A stretch of DNA of 64,000 bases from Kalmusia sp. IMI 367209 (taxonomy: Eukaryota > Ascomycota > Dothideomycetes > Pleosporales > Didymosphaeriaceae), in NCBI GenBank assembly GCA_027946365.1, contig JAPEUQ010000005.1:372001-436000 (forward strand), given 5' to 3'. Positions 12,004 to 22,547 of this stretch are shown one piece after another. The notes below the pieces were generated by a model. The model made no database searches. It saw only the letters and a list, made by a program, of their open reading frames with translations, and had not been told where the DNA came from. Each line of letters begins with the position of its first letter. The stretch's first letter is position 1. The position numbers and the translations under genes were made by a program.

Positions 12004-13300
12004 ATGTCGGGCTGGTTCACCCTGTTCACCAACGCGCGATATGTGCTCGATGGCCAGCTCGTGGAAGACCACCTCGTCGTTTCAGATGAGACGGGACGAA
12101 TCTTGAAGAGAGAGGGATACATTGGGGGAGAAGCGATAGACTTGGACGATAACATAATAGCGCCTGGGTTTTTGGAGTTACACACGAACGGCGCTAATGG
12201 GTTCCATTTCACCCATTTTGAAGATGAGGAAAGTTATGCAGCAAAAGTAGATGGCATTGCGAAGTACTACGCCACGCAGGGTGTCACGGGGTTCTGGGCT
12301 ACTATTCCTACAGTCAAGGCGGAGGAGTTCCAGAAGGTGAACCGGCCTCCCAGGATATGATCTGATATGGATTTGACCTGACCTATACCAGATCCTTCCC
12401 TCTCTTGCACCCCGCGATATCCCCAACTCAGCCTCCCTCCTCGGTGCCCATACAGAAGGCCCCTATCTCCACCCAGACAAGAAAGGCGCACACAACTCTT
12501 CTCTCTTCCAAACATGCAGTACCTCCCCCTCAAACATCTACGGAGCCGCAACCCTTTCATCTTCCGTCAAGCTCGTGACAGTTGCACCCGAACTTGCTAA
12601 CTCTGCTTCCCTCATTGAAACACTCACATCCTCCGGCATAAAGGTCTCAATGGGCCACTCGACCGCCTCATACTCCGACGGACTATCAGGCCTAAACGCC
12701 GGCGCAACATGCCTCACCCACACCCTGAACGCCATGCCCCCCTTCGCATCCCGCATACCAGGCCTCCCAGGCCTGATCTCTCTCCCACCATCGCACAATC
12801 CTCCACCACCATACTACACCATCATCCCAGACGGCGAACACCTCCACCCAGCTACCGTCTCCCTCCTCCACCGCACAGCCCCCAAGCGCTCCATTCTCAT
12901 CACCGACTCCATCGAACTCGCCTCCCTTCCGGACGGCACGTATCCCGGCCACGCCCAGATCCCCTTCCCCCAGACGAAATCCGGGACGCGCGCCACCATC
13001 GCCGGAACCGACACGCTGATCGGCGGATGCATCCCCCTCCAAGAAGGCGTCCGTAATCTCATGGCGTGGAGCGGTTGCGGGGTTGCCGAGGCGGTGGGCA
13101 CGGTGACGGAGAATGTGGCTGCGTTCATGGGTATTGATGGGGAAGGTGGGAGGGGAGTTCTGAAGGAGGGGAGAAGAGCGGATTTGGCGGTTTTGAGTGA
13201 GGCGGGAGAGGTGTTGCAGACGTGGGTAGAGGGGAGGAAAGTGTGGGATAAAGAAGAGGAAGTTGGGAAGAGGGAGGATGATGGGGAGGCGAGGGGGTGA
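12004..13300 (+). CDS. nagA: N-acetylglucosamine-6-phosphate deacetylase
   Basis: Exons 12004-12336 and 12392-13300 (55-bp GT-AG intron, phase 0) encode 413 residues, normal for the family. The enzyme removes acetate from GlcNAc-6-phosphate to give glucosamine-6-phosphate, in the cytosol. Visible signatures: GFLELHTNGANGF near residue 59, the metal-ligand Glu in GAHTEGPYLHP (about E133), GHSTASY (about H200), LTHTLNAMPPF (about H221), the substrate His in DGEHLHP (about H261), and the catalytic Asp in ILITDSIEL (about D283). The C-terminus has the usual DLAVL...WVEGRKVW strand. The bacterial DVQxNG motif reads ELHTNG here. It converges on an MFS sugar transporter, which would fit amino-sugar uptake and use, but I see no deaminase or kinase of a full GlcNAc cluster in the window. 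Confidence 0.93.
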
Positions 13301-13531
13301 TAAATGATTTACGTATACATGTTGGCTGTCTGGGTTCGATTGTTGTATGAGCTGGTGTCCGCGATTTCTGAATTTCACTGGTTGAGAGGGATTTAGAGTC
13401 GTATTCCTCCATAGTAGGAGGAATAGATGATTGTACACATGGCATCATTATCTTGAATAATATAGTGTATAAGGCATAGTTGGGTATTCAATCTAAGGTT
13501 CTAAGGTAAAAGTAAGTCGCCCATGAGCAGC
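13301..13531. other. convergent 3' region of NagA and sugar transporter
   Basis: A 231-bp spacer where the two genes meet tail to tail. AATAA-like and TATA-rich 3' processing sequence (for example TTGAATAATATAGTGTATAA near 13453) is visible. There is no further gene. Confidence 0.4.
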
Positions 13532-15343
13532 CTACTCAACACGAGGCAATTGATCATCGATCCTCGTCAACAACGGCACCCTCTCCGCATCCACAACACT
13601 ATCGCTTTCCGGGTCGGGATATTTGAACGCAGTGAATTCGCCTCCAGCCACTTTCTTCACTCGCCATGTTCCCGCCTCCTTCGCTTCACTAAAGAATTGC
13701 TGGTTGTCCTCAAAGGTGCGCCCACCCGTCTCAGGAAGGTAAAGCCACGTCCAGAGCCCGGCAACCGCGTTAGTGATAGCGAAGACTCCGAAAATGAAGT
13801 ATGACAAGTTATTGAACATGACTGGCGTCAAGAATGTGATTGCAAAGTTGGCTATGCCCCACACAATGACTGAAATCGCGGTACCTTGGGAGCGTGCAGT
13901 AGTGGGGTAAATTTCGGTAGGGATGAGCCATACAGTTGCAAGCCATCCGATCCCAAAAGCGCCTGTAGCAATGAAGAGGACGATCGTGCCCAGCAGACCG
14001 GGCACGAAGATAGGGATGTCGAACTTAATCGAATTCTCCGACAAGCCGCCGAAGACCGCAAGAAGGAGGAATGAGAAGCTCAGCAGAGCAGAACCCTGGA
14101 GGAGAAGCTTACGGCGGCCTAGAGCATCGATGAGAAGCCAAGCGACAGTCATGAGCAGGAAGTACGAGGTGTAGTTGCCTAGAGTGAGGTATTCGGCGGT
14201 CCGAACGCCAAACCCTAAAAGCTTCGAGAGGTAAGCCTACATTCACTTGAAACCCGGTAGAATTGGAGTAACCTACTTCAAATATCTGGGGACCGTAAAC
14301 GGAGACTGCTCCGTATCCCGTCAAAGCTTGATTGATTTGGCCCATGATGGTGATCATGGTGGGGTGAAACTGCGGGTGCGACGGACTAATCATATCGAAG
14401 TATCCAACGTGCTGGTCTTTTTCCTTCTCGTGTATTTCCAATAGCTCATCGAGTTTACTATCCCCCTCATTTCCGTATATTTCGTTCAAAGCTGCTTGAG
14501 CGTCGGTCTCACGGCCGTTGTATACGAACCATCTAGGTGATTCCGGAAGCTGCTCAATGAAGGCCATCAAGAGTATCGGGTAGACTTGCATGACGATTAT
14601 CGGTATTCTCCATGCCCACTGGCTCCACTTTCCTAACGCTACAGTCACGCCCAGGTTGATGCTAATGAAAGTTAGCTTACGACCGAGAACGTATCAAGTA
14701 CGATACTTACCCAAACGCCATGAGTAGGCCGAATATATTACTCTGGAACTCTTGGGCTAATGCTTTTCCTCGGGCCTCATCCTTGGACAGTTCTGAGCTA
14801 TAGGTAGGAATGACTGAGTCAATTCCACCAACGCCTAGACCCATGACAACCCTCCCAGTCAGCATTATAGCAAGAGCGCCTTTTGTATATCCCAATCCGG
14901 ACAAAAACATCAAGAGGTTTCCCAGAGATGCGGTCGCGAGACTGAGAAATATCGAACGTTTCCGTCCGAACTTGTCGGCCAATTTCGAGAACAGGACGGC
15001 ACCGACGGCGCATCCGAGGTAGTATACGGCGACGATGACTCCTACAACCGGCGAGTCTTTGGCGATACGCATCGTTGAAAGATAATTATAGTTTGTATTG
15101 ACTACAGTGAAAAATGTATGGTAAGCTTGGTTCAAGGTGCTGGGGTAATGGGTGTCCTCAGCCAGGCGGAGGTATCTTTCAATTCCCGGCTATGAGAGAA
15201 GCAATCTGTAGGAGAGATAACGCACTCAAAGACATCATCCCTTGGTCGTAGCCATAGAGGGCGATGGCTGTCGACGAGAAGAGCACGACGTGCGTCTGCT
15301 TGTTGCGGTACGCATCGCGCACATGGTCGACAATGAAGGACAT
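13532..15343 (-). CDS. MFS sugar transporter (HXT/SP family)
   Basis: Minus-strand exons 15343-15226, 15101-14711, 14661-14277 and 14221-13532 give 527 residues, typical of 12-helix sugar porters. Introns are 124, 49 and 55 bp, all GT-AG. Family signatures in order: GYDQGMMSL near residue 31, INTNYNYLSTM, the loop motif KLADKFGRKRS, GRVVMGLGVGG, PESPRWFVYNGRE, YGPQIFELLGFGVRTAEYL (created by the third splice) and LPETGGRTFEDNQ at the C-terminal end. The first intron is unusually long. A second frame inside it is open for about 29 codons, so a different first acceptor cannot be excluded. The protein should sit in the plasma membrane. The substrate is not predictable from sequence, but the NagA neighbour suggests an amino sugar or hexose. 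Confidence 0.88.
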
Positions 15344-15830
15344 AACGGGCGGTCAATTGGAACGCCAGTGGGCGAGGGGTGAAGGAACTACATAGCGGCG
15401 GCACAATGGAGGACGCTCGAGGCTATCGCGGGTCAGGTGGGTCGAATGTGGGATGGTCGTAGAGTATCCGACACAGAATGACGCTGTCGTGCAGCCGAGG
15501 CAAGGACTGCCCTGCCATTCCAAGGAACAAGCGGTGTGCTTAGTCATCCTCCATCCCGCCCTTTGTCTGTAGAACTTGTTTGTGTGTGCGTCGTATCTTA
15601 CGAGACGATTTGATCTTACTATTCGTGTAAATGATTGGCTCTTGAATTCATTGCGTCCCCTGTTGCAGCTTTTAGGTTGATCAGCAAGAGAGCAAGATAC
15701 TGTAGGTAAAGTAGACCAAGACCAACCGTGCTCATCTAGGAGCGTAAATGCTGAAATATCTATGGTATGTGAAAGATGAATTCCTTGCCCACTCTTATCC
15801 AATTTTTCTTCGCCCCAGTGTATCATGTGT
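15344..15830. other. spacer between sugar transporter and dynamin-like gene A
   Basis: 487 bp between two minus-strand genes. A minus-strand frame spans it (15353-15826) but shows no domain and ends just before the transporter start, so I treat it as untranslated leader or chance. Confidence 0.35.
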
Positions 15831-18215
15831 TCAGCGCTTCAGGCCTCCCACAGCATCACGGAAGGTTTGTAGGCCCTTCTCCAACTGTTTCTTTTTGTCC
15901 TCCAACCTATTCCGACGCTGCGTGGTCTCTCGGGCTTCAGCAGCAATATACTCGACATCTGCATCTGGCAGACTGGCAACTTTAACAGGCGATAGGATAA
16001 TGTCGGGAAGCACACGGACTAGGTGACGCTCAACGGCCTGCACGGCGATGTTGTTGATGAACATCTTCACCTGCTCTTTGTAATATGCGCGCGTCATATC
16101 CAGGGCCTCTTCAGCGGCGAACCTGTGGTGATGTCAGGAATATGAGATTAGCTATAAGAGGAATGAGGGATCTTGCCTGTCCATATTCTGCTCGATCGCT
16201 TTCGAGAATGCTTCCTCCAACTTGATCGGATCAACTTCGGTGCGAGATGCAGACATGTAGCCCGTTGATGAAGACATGGCCCTTTGTGCAATACGTGCAT
16301 GTTTGCGCTGACGATTCTTCTGCAGTCCGGTCGTCCATGAGGCGCAGTATGTCATTGGTGGGCCTTGATTATCCTTGATGATCTCGCTAAGTTCTTTCTT
16401 GCAATTCTCCAGAGCTTGCGCGAGAGCTGCATCTATACTATTAGTAGCCAGACGAGGCAAGAACTCGGCGGGAGCTGTATGCTCTATAACTTTGTAGATA
16501 AAGTCCTTACTTCTACTAGCCACTCGATTAATGTGTTCCAAAGCTATACTCTCCCACGGAGCAGTCAATTCGCGGAATATGACTCCGATTAGAGTGGGAC
16601 TGAAGTTGCCTACAAGTTCTGCACCTCGGCTTCGAAGATAAATCTTCAGTACCCACTGGATAGATTGCGCTCGAGTAAGTTTCTCAGGCATTGGCAGGGA
16701 AGCCCCGAGAGCTTGGTCTTGCATAGTATCCCGTTGCTCTGCTGCTTGATGTGCTTCTTGTGCTGTAACAGGGGCATCACCTGGACCACTTTCGACCTCG
16801 TACTTTACTCCTTGGCGATGCATAGTAGCTGCAAAATCCATGTTCAAGTATTGAATTGCGCCTCTGAAACGGCGGATATTTTCGTCTTGGTCTGGTGCGG
16901 CTTCCATGCTCATATTTCGAAAGAACGCATCAGCATATACGCCAGTCACGGCGCTGCGCAGCAGATTGTTGCAATTCATAGAAATATTCATCAGTACAGC
17001 ACGTTGCTCCTGGATCGTGGTACGCCTCTCTCCTAGAATTTGGAGCTCATCTCGAGTGCCACTCAACTTAGTGAGGATCTCTTCTCTCACAGAAGGAAGT
17101 TCTTGTGCCAAATGCTGGAAAAGAAGCTTGCTTAGCCGCTTCCGAAGCGCTTCTATGCCCACAGTATCCCGGGGAAGCTCAGCGAATTGACCGGTGTTGA
17201 AAAATTCTTTCTCAGCCTCGTTGCGTTGTTGAAAAGTATATTCAGCTTCATCAGGGCCGCGATTTCTCAGCATATGCCAACCTCGCTCAAAGTAGAGGTT
17301 GGGCTGCTTGTTTTGCGCTAGGTCAATCCAATTGTGGATATCTCTCTTGGGAATAGTGTCGGGTTTCGTGATGACTCCAAGAGTTCGATGGCCTCCTTTG
17401 TCGAGCTGATCGCACAGGTGGAAGACATATTGATTGTCCCAGTCGTTACGACCAGTGATGATAGCGAGTATGATGGAGCGTGGATTACCCATCCATGTTG
17501 TAACCATTTTGTTAACTACATCCATATCTCTACCGTGATGGATGAAACCTGGCAGATCAACGAGCGTCCTAAGGTAAGATTAGTTGATTCCTCCCTTGTT
17601 CTATCTGGAGAAGGAAGGACTTACAAGGCGGGCCTATCCGGGCCGGAAATATCAATGGATAGGACATGGCTTGAAAAGGCTGTATAGTCAGTCTCGCCAA
17701 TTTCCTTAAGACCCATCACTTGGGTCGCTTGAGCTATGACGTCGGGAAGACGCGAGAAGTCGGACATGTGAGCCACATATTCCTCCAAGCGCTTCCGTTC
17801 TACTTCGTCTGACTGTCCATTGGGAATTATCTTGACTAGAATGCCTGAGCTCTTATCGCGCCTTAGGGTGATGGTGGTTGCGAAACGTGTGCATAAACCC
17901 TCGTCGCGAGGGAAGGGAATTTCCGTGATAGCCTCGAGAACGCTGCTCTTCCCTATTGATTAATTAGCACCTCCAAGTATGTTGCCCATGGGGAGCTATA
18001 CCCGAAGACTGATCGCCCACCGTAATCAGCTGAGGCAGGCCAATAGTGCCCTCAAGCCTGTTGAGCCGAAGCTTGTCGACGATGTCAAGCACTTTGCGTT
18101 GATTATCGCTCTGAAGCGCCTGGCACGAGTCCGTTCTGAACGAATTTGAGTCTATAGCTTGAGTAGAACGGCTTGAGGAGCCTTCCTGTGCGTCGCTAGA
18201 GGTAGCCAACGTCAT
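15831..18215 (-). CDS. dynamin/Mx-like large GTPase A
   Basis: Minus-strand exons 18215-18002, 17952-17625, 17568-16177 and 16122-15831 encode 741 residues. The Ser-rich N-terminus leads into a GTPase domain. The P-loop GDQSSGKSS is completed by the first splice, followed by the TRFA switch region, VDLPGF (G3) and TKPD (G4). A bundle/stalk region follows (RGWHMLRNRG, RKRLSKLLFQHL), and the C-terminus is a GTPase effector domain rich in heptads. Introns 1 and 2 are GT-AG (49 and 56 bp). Intron 3 (16176-16123) begins GCAAGA and ends ACAG, a GC-AG intron, and no GT alternative keeps the frame. It resembles fungal proteins annotated as Mx-like GTPases rather than Vps1 or Dnm1. Membrane remodelling is the family role, and the specific job is unknown. 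A related gene follows directly upstream on the same strand. Confidence 0.9.
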
Positions 18216-18931
18216 GCTGTTATAGAATGCAGTGCAGCGGCAATCTAAGCAGAGTTGTAGAGAAAACCAGGGGATATAGTTGGATTGTAGAGGGCTTGGG
18301 AAGTAGCTGAAGAGTAAGAGAAAGTTAGGGAATAGCTCCCAAGGTCTTCAATATAATATCACCGACGAGATTTCAGGTTCTATTCTGGTCCTTAAGTAAG
18401 AGAAGTTGGCACATGATAACAAGTCCAAGTGAGAGTCAATTGACAACGAACGAGGTCAGACTGGGACAAAATTTTCGAGCAAAAGGACAAGAAATGCTAG
18501 ATACCTATCTTTATTTTATATATTCTGTTGTGACTCACTATATGAGCAGTGCATATTTATTTAAAATGGAATAGCTTTTTTCCTAGCGATCTGTCGTGTT
18601 TGTGATTGATTGCCTTCTATCATTGACATTCTTAGGTCAACGATGGTCTACGGGATCAAGAACGAGATTGCATCATAGTATGAAGAGTCACGACGTGTAA
18701 CGGGTATTATGACAAGGTTCATTTCACTATATGCGGCAGCCAGGGCAACAATATAAAACCTTAGATGAGTAGACAAAAGGCTAACAGAACCTTCGCATGT
18801 CTTGATCAACTTCAGTAGACCACAATGTCCATCAACAGCGATGAGTTGCGTGCCCTATCGCAAAACGGAAGGAAACGTGAAAAAGTGCAAAACTCGATCA
18901 AATGCTATAGACGCATTGGCCCGGAATGATC
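18216..18931. other. spacer between the two dynamin-like genes
   Basis: 716 bp containing the 5' region of gene A and the 3' end of gene B. AT-rich stretches around 18510-18570 may contain 3' processing sites. No coding sequence is recognised. Confidence 0.35.
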
Positions 18932-21501
18932 TCAGCGCCTCAATCCCCCCATCGCCTCTCGGAAGGTCTCGAGACCCTTCTCCAACATAGCCTTGCGAGA
19001 CTCTAGATGAGATCGCTGTTGCGTGATCTCAGGAGGCTCAGCGGCAACGAAGGCAACTTCCCTCTCAGACATCTCTGTCACGATGATAGGGGAGAGGATG
19101 ATGCTAGGGAGAGGCTCTACGAGATGGCGTTCGACGCAGGTTTTGCAGACCGCGGCTACGAAATACTTCAGTTCGTCCTAATTATGAGTTAGCGACGATG
19201 ATTTCGAAGCCGTGAGGTTAACATGTACCTTGTAGTATGCGCGTTGGTAATCTAGAGCCTCTTGAGAGCTGAACGCATCCATGTCCGGCTCGATAGCTTT
19301 GGACATGGCTTCCTCCATCTTGTCCTCGCTACAGACGGTCTCAAAATAATTGTGGGTAGTACGGCGTTGCTCTCTACTGGATTCTAAAGCCTCTTTGGTG
19401 ATCTTCTGATACTTGCGCTGACGCTGTTTCTGAATAGTGCTTGTAAAGTAGTCTGTACATGATTAGATCGGCAATATCTTACGTAGCGACAAAGCACTCA
19501 CGGTTATAAGTCATTGGATGACGGGATTTATCCTTGATGATCCTGGCAAGTTCTTCCTTAGCGGCAGCTAAAGAGGCTTTCAGAGCCGCGTCAACACTGA
19601 GACCGGTGATACGTGGAAGGAACTCGGCGGGCGCAGAATGTTGAAGAACCCGGTAGACAAATTCTTTACAGACGGCTGCCATCCTAGCGATATGCTCTGA
19701 AGCGATATCCTCCCAGGGCTGAGACTGCTCCCAGAAGAGATGGCTGATCAACATTGGCTGAAAAGTGCCTGGGAGTTCATAACCACGCGAGCGTTCGAGA
19801 GTTTTCTTCACCCAGCCGATGGCTTCTTTGCGTGTAAGTGACTTAGGCTTGGGTAGGAAAGATGTGTCATCATCAGTGACCTTAGCGAGCTCTTCTTGAA
19901 CCTTCTGTTCTTCGGCCTGCTCGTTGTCGTCATCGCCCGGACCCACACCAACGGCATATTTGTGACCACGGAGTCGCATGTTCTCAGCAAAACCAAGATT
20001 GAGATGTTGGATCACCGCTCGAAACCGGCTGATGTTTTCTGTAGAATCAACAGCAGCTTTCATGTTGATTGCTCCGAAGAAAGGGTTCTCGTAGTAACCT
20101 GTGCAGAACAATATCAGCAAAGATAGGAACAGACGGATCAAATTACTCGCCTTTCACAGCACTCTTGAGGATATCATTAACCTGCATAGATACCTTCATG
20201 AGCATCAAGCGCTGTTCAGTAATCGTCGTTCGCTTCTCGCCAAGCTTGACCACATCGTCGATGGTGTCCTGAAGTTTGGTATTCATCTCTTCCTTTAAAG
20301 AGGGGAGTTCCTTGATGAGATGATTGAGTAGAAGCTTGCTTAGACGCTCGCGCAGTGACTCGATTCCGACACACTCCCTGGAAAGATCAACATAGCGTCC
20401 CTTACTGAAGAACAATTTCTCAGCTTCATTACGCTGGGCGAAGGAATAGCTCATCTCGTTGTCTCCACGATTTCTGAGCATATGCCAGCCTCGCTCGAGG
20501 TAGACATCCTTGTTATGGGCGATCTCGATCCAGCTGAGCTCGTTGTCTGAGCCCTCACGTAGAAAATCTGGTTTGGTAATGATTCCGAGAGTGCGCTTGT
20601 TGTCCTGGTCGGCCTTGCGTGCATAGTCCACGATGATCTGATTAGCCATGTCGTTCTTTGCGCTAACGACTAGACAAAGTTTAGTAAATCATCAGCGAAT
20701 AATGATGTAATTGACTCACCGGCAAGAATGATCGTGCGCGGGTTGCTAATGTATTCCTTGACTAAGTTCAGGATCAGCTCCTTGTCAGCTTCAGTCTGAG
20801 CTCGATTGCTGCTGTGAATGAGACCCGGGAGATCGACCAGGGTCCTATACATATGTGAGTATTGTAAAACTTTCTTAAGAGGATTTGAGTCGAGCTTACA
20901 GTTGAGGACGATCGGGACCATCGATTTGAACCGAAAGAACATCCCGGGAGAATGCCTTTGAGTTTATGCCACCAACTACACCGAGACCCATTGCTTCGGT
21001 TGCCTCTTCGATGATGTCCGGCAGCTGCTTGAAGTCATCAATAGACTTGCTAAAAGACTTCAGCTTTGACTGCTCCTGCCTCGGCCGCAACTTATCCGGG
21101 GTGATGGTGATGGAGATCGTAGAGGAGGGAGAGCGACGAAGGATGATCTCCGTTGCAAACCTGGTGCACAAATTCTCCTTGCGTGGGAACGGGATCTCCG
21201 TGATCGCCTCTAGGACACTTGACTTTCCAGATGACTGATCACCGCATACCTGGTGTACAGGTCAGACAAAGCTTCGACGTGCACACAATATACATACCAC
21301 AAGCTGAGGAAGCTCCACAATACCGCTGAGACCTGTACGTCGAAGTTTATCCACAATGTCCATAACCTTGCGCTGATCTTCGCTCTGGAGCGCCTTGAGC
21401 GAGCTCGTGGTCACAGCATCGGGGTCAATCGCGACTGGAGTGACAGGAGTGTCTCCCTCAGTGTCGCTAGACGAATCTGAAATCATGCTGAAGGTGCTCA
21501 T
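18932..21501 (-). CDS. dynamin/Mx-like large GTPase B
   Basis: Seven minus-strand exons (21501-21298, 21249-20900, 20844-20720, 20669-20151, 20098-19502, 19452-19229, 19177-18932) join in phase to 754 residues. The parts match gene A: an acidic Ser/Thr-rich start, GDQSSGKSS completed by splicing, VDLPGL, ITKPD, RGWHMLRNRG, stalk helices, and an effector domain ending in GGLRR. Five introns are GT-AG. The intron at 20150-20099 starts GCGAGT and ends CACAG (GC-AG), and the nearby GT (GTAATT) would break the frame. A and B share motif order and many blocks, for example ALQS-x2-QRKV-x-DIVDKLR near the N-terminus, so they are a tandem duplicate pair that has diverged strongly and kept different intron sets. 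Likely a membrane-remodelling GTPase of unknown cargo. Confidence 0.9.
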
Positions 21502-22547
21502 TGTAGAATCGTAGTACAGAATCTATATGTGAGAATTGTCAGGCTGCGTTGCAACGTTGCGTGCAATTTTCTTTTTGGCCATCAGGGAGCGGGACGTTTT
21601 ATACTTAGAAGTGTGTGGAGCGATTGTAGCGAAAGGCAGACAACAATCAACAAAACAGGAAGGCAAAAAACAGGAAAGAGCGTTTGTCAAATCAGAACAA
21701 ACAAACTTCGAGTGAAAGGTAATAAACACACAGCCTAATCTCACATTACTAGCAGTGCTAGGTAATATCCAGGCCGTGAGGCTGCAACATGGCGAGGTGC
21801 CGCAAAACAAAATGCCAAGTTTCGATCCCAAAATTTCAATTAAAAGATGCCTAGAACCCTACTCTGAAAGGTCGAAATCGACTGGCTGTTGTCACCCGTT
21901 TTGGCCATTGCACTGCCATCCACGCAAATGGTTACGCCGCACAAGCCACTGTATCGCACGACAGCCCCGACAAGCTCTCCCATACCACTTTGGCGGTACA
22001 TGGCGACCAGATGCAAATAATTGAAGCGCACCGAGCGTGAGCGTCGGCCTGAGAACTCTATGGTGGCGGTGATAGATAGCAATCGGCAAAGCCGAGGTCT
22101 TAACCGCTTCCTCCCAGAACGTCTTGAGCTGTCTAGATGTATTAAGATCCGCTCAAGTCTCCAGACGCGGATGGTATTTCCATGATCCTGGGACGAAAGA
22201 CATTTACGCGTTTGCTATGCGCCTGGGCCCGAAGTGCTTGCTGCATCTTGAAATTGATAGACGACTAATCTAGGTAGCGTGGCATGAAGAATGTACTCTA
22301 CACATTAGTTGACATGTGTTACTTCATTTCAAAGTTGTCGCTCTGTAATCACCTTCGAATTCGACGTGAGGACGAATGAAATCAACGTTCGACGATGGGA
22401 CAATTGTCGATTCATGCAAGAGCGATCGGGTGTTATTCAAACTATAATGCGAGACCGGAAGCCAGCTGCATATAACCATCTTTCAACCATGCAGACACAA
22501 CCAAAACCGCATGAACAAACTACATTTACAGCAAGTGTATCCCGCCT
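21502..22547. other. spacer, no gene recognised
   Basis: About 1.05 kb between the start of dynamin-like gene B and the 3' end of the FAT1-type gene. Several short frames on both strands lack domains or splice partners. Confidence 0.35.

Noticed and set aside
15102..15225. extra coding exon inside the first intron of the sugar transporter (open frame of about 29 codons)
   Set aside because: It cannot be joined in phase to exon 1 with any GT donor, while the single 124-bp intron gives the family sequence GYDQGMMSL-INTN directly.
15353..15826. 157-codon minus-strand frame between the transporter and dynamin gene A
   Set aside because: No domain, and it ends just before the transporter ATG. 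It is best explained as leader sequence open by chance.
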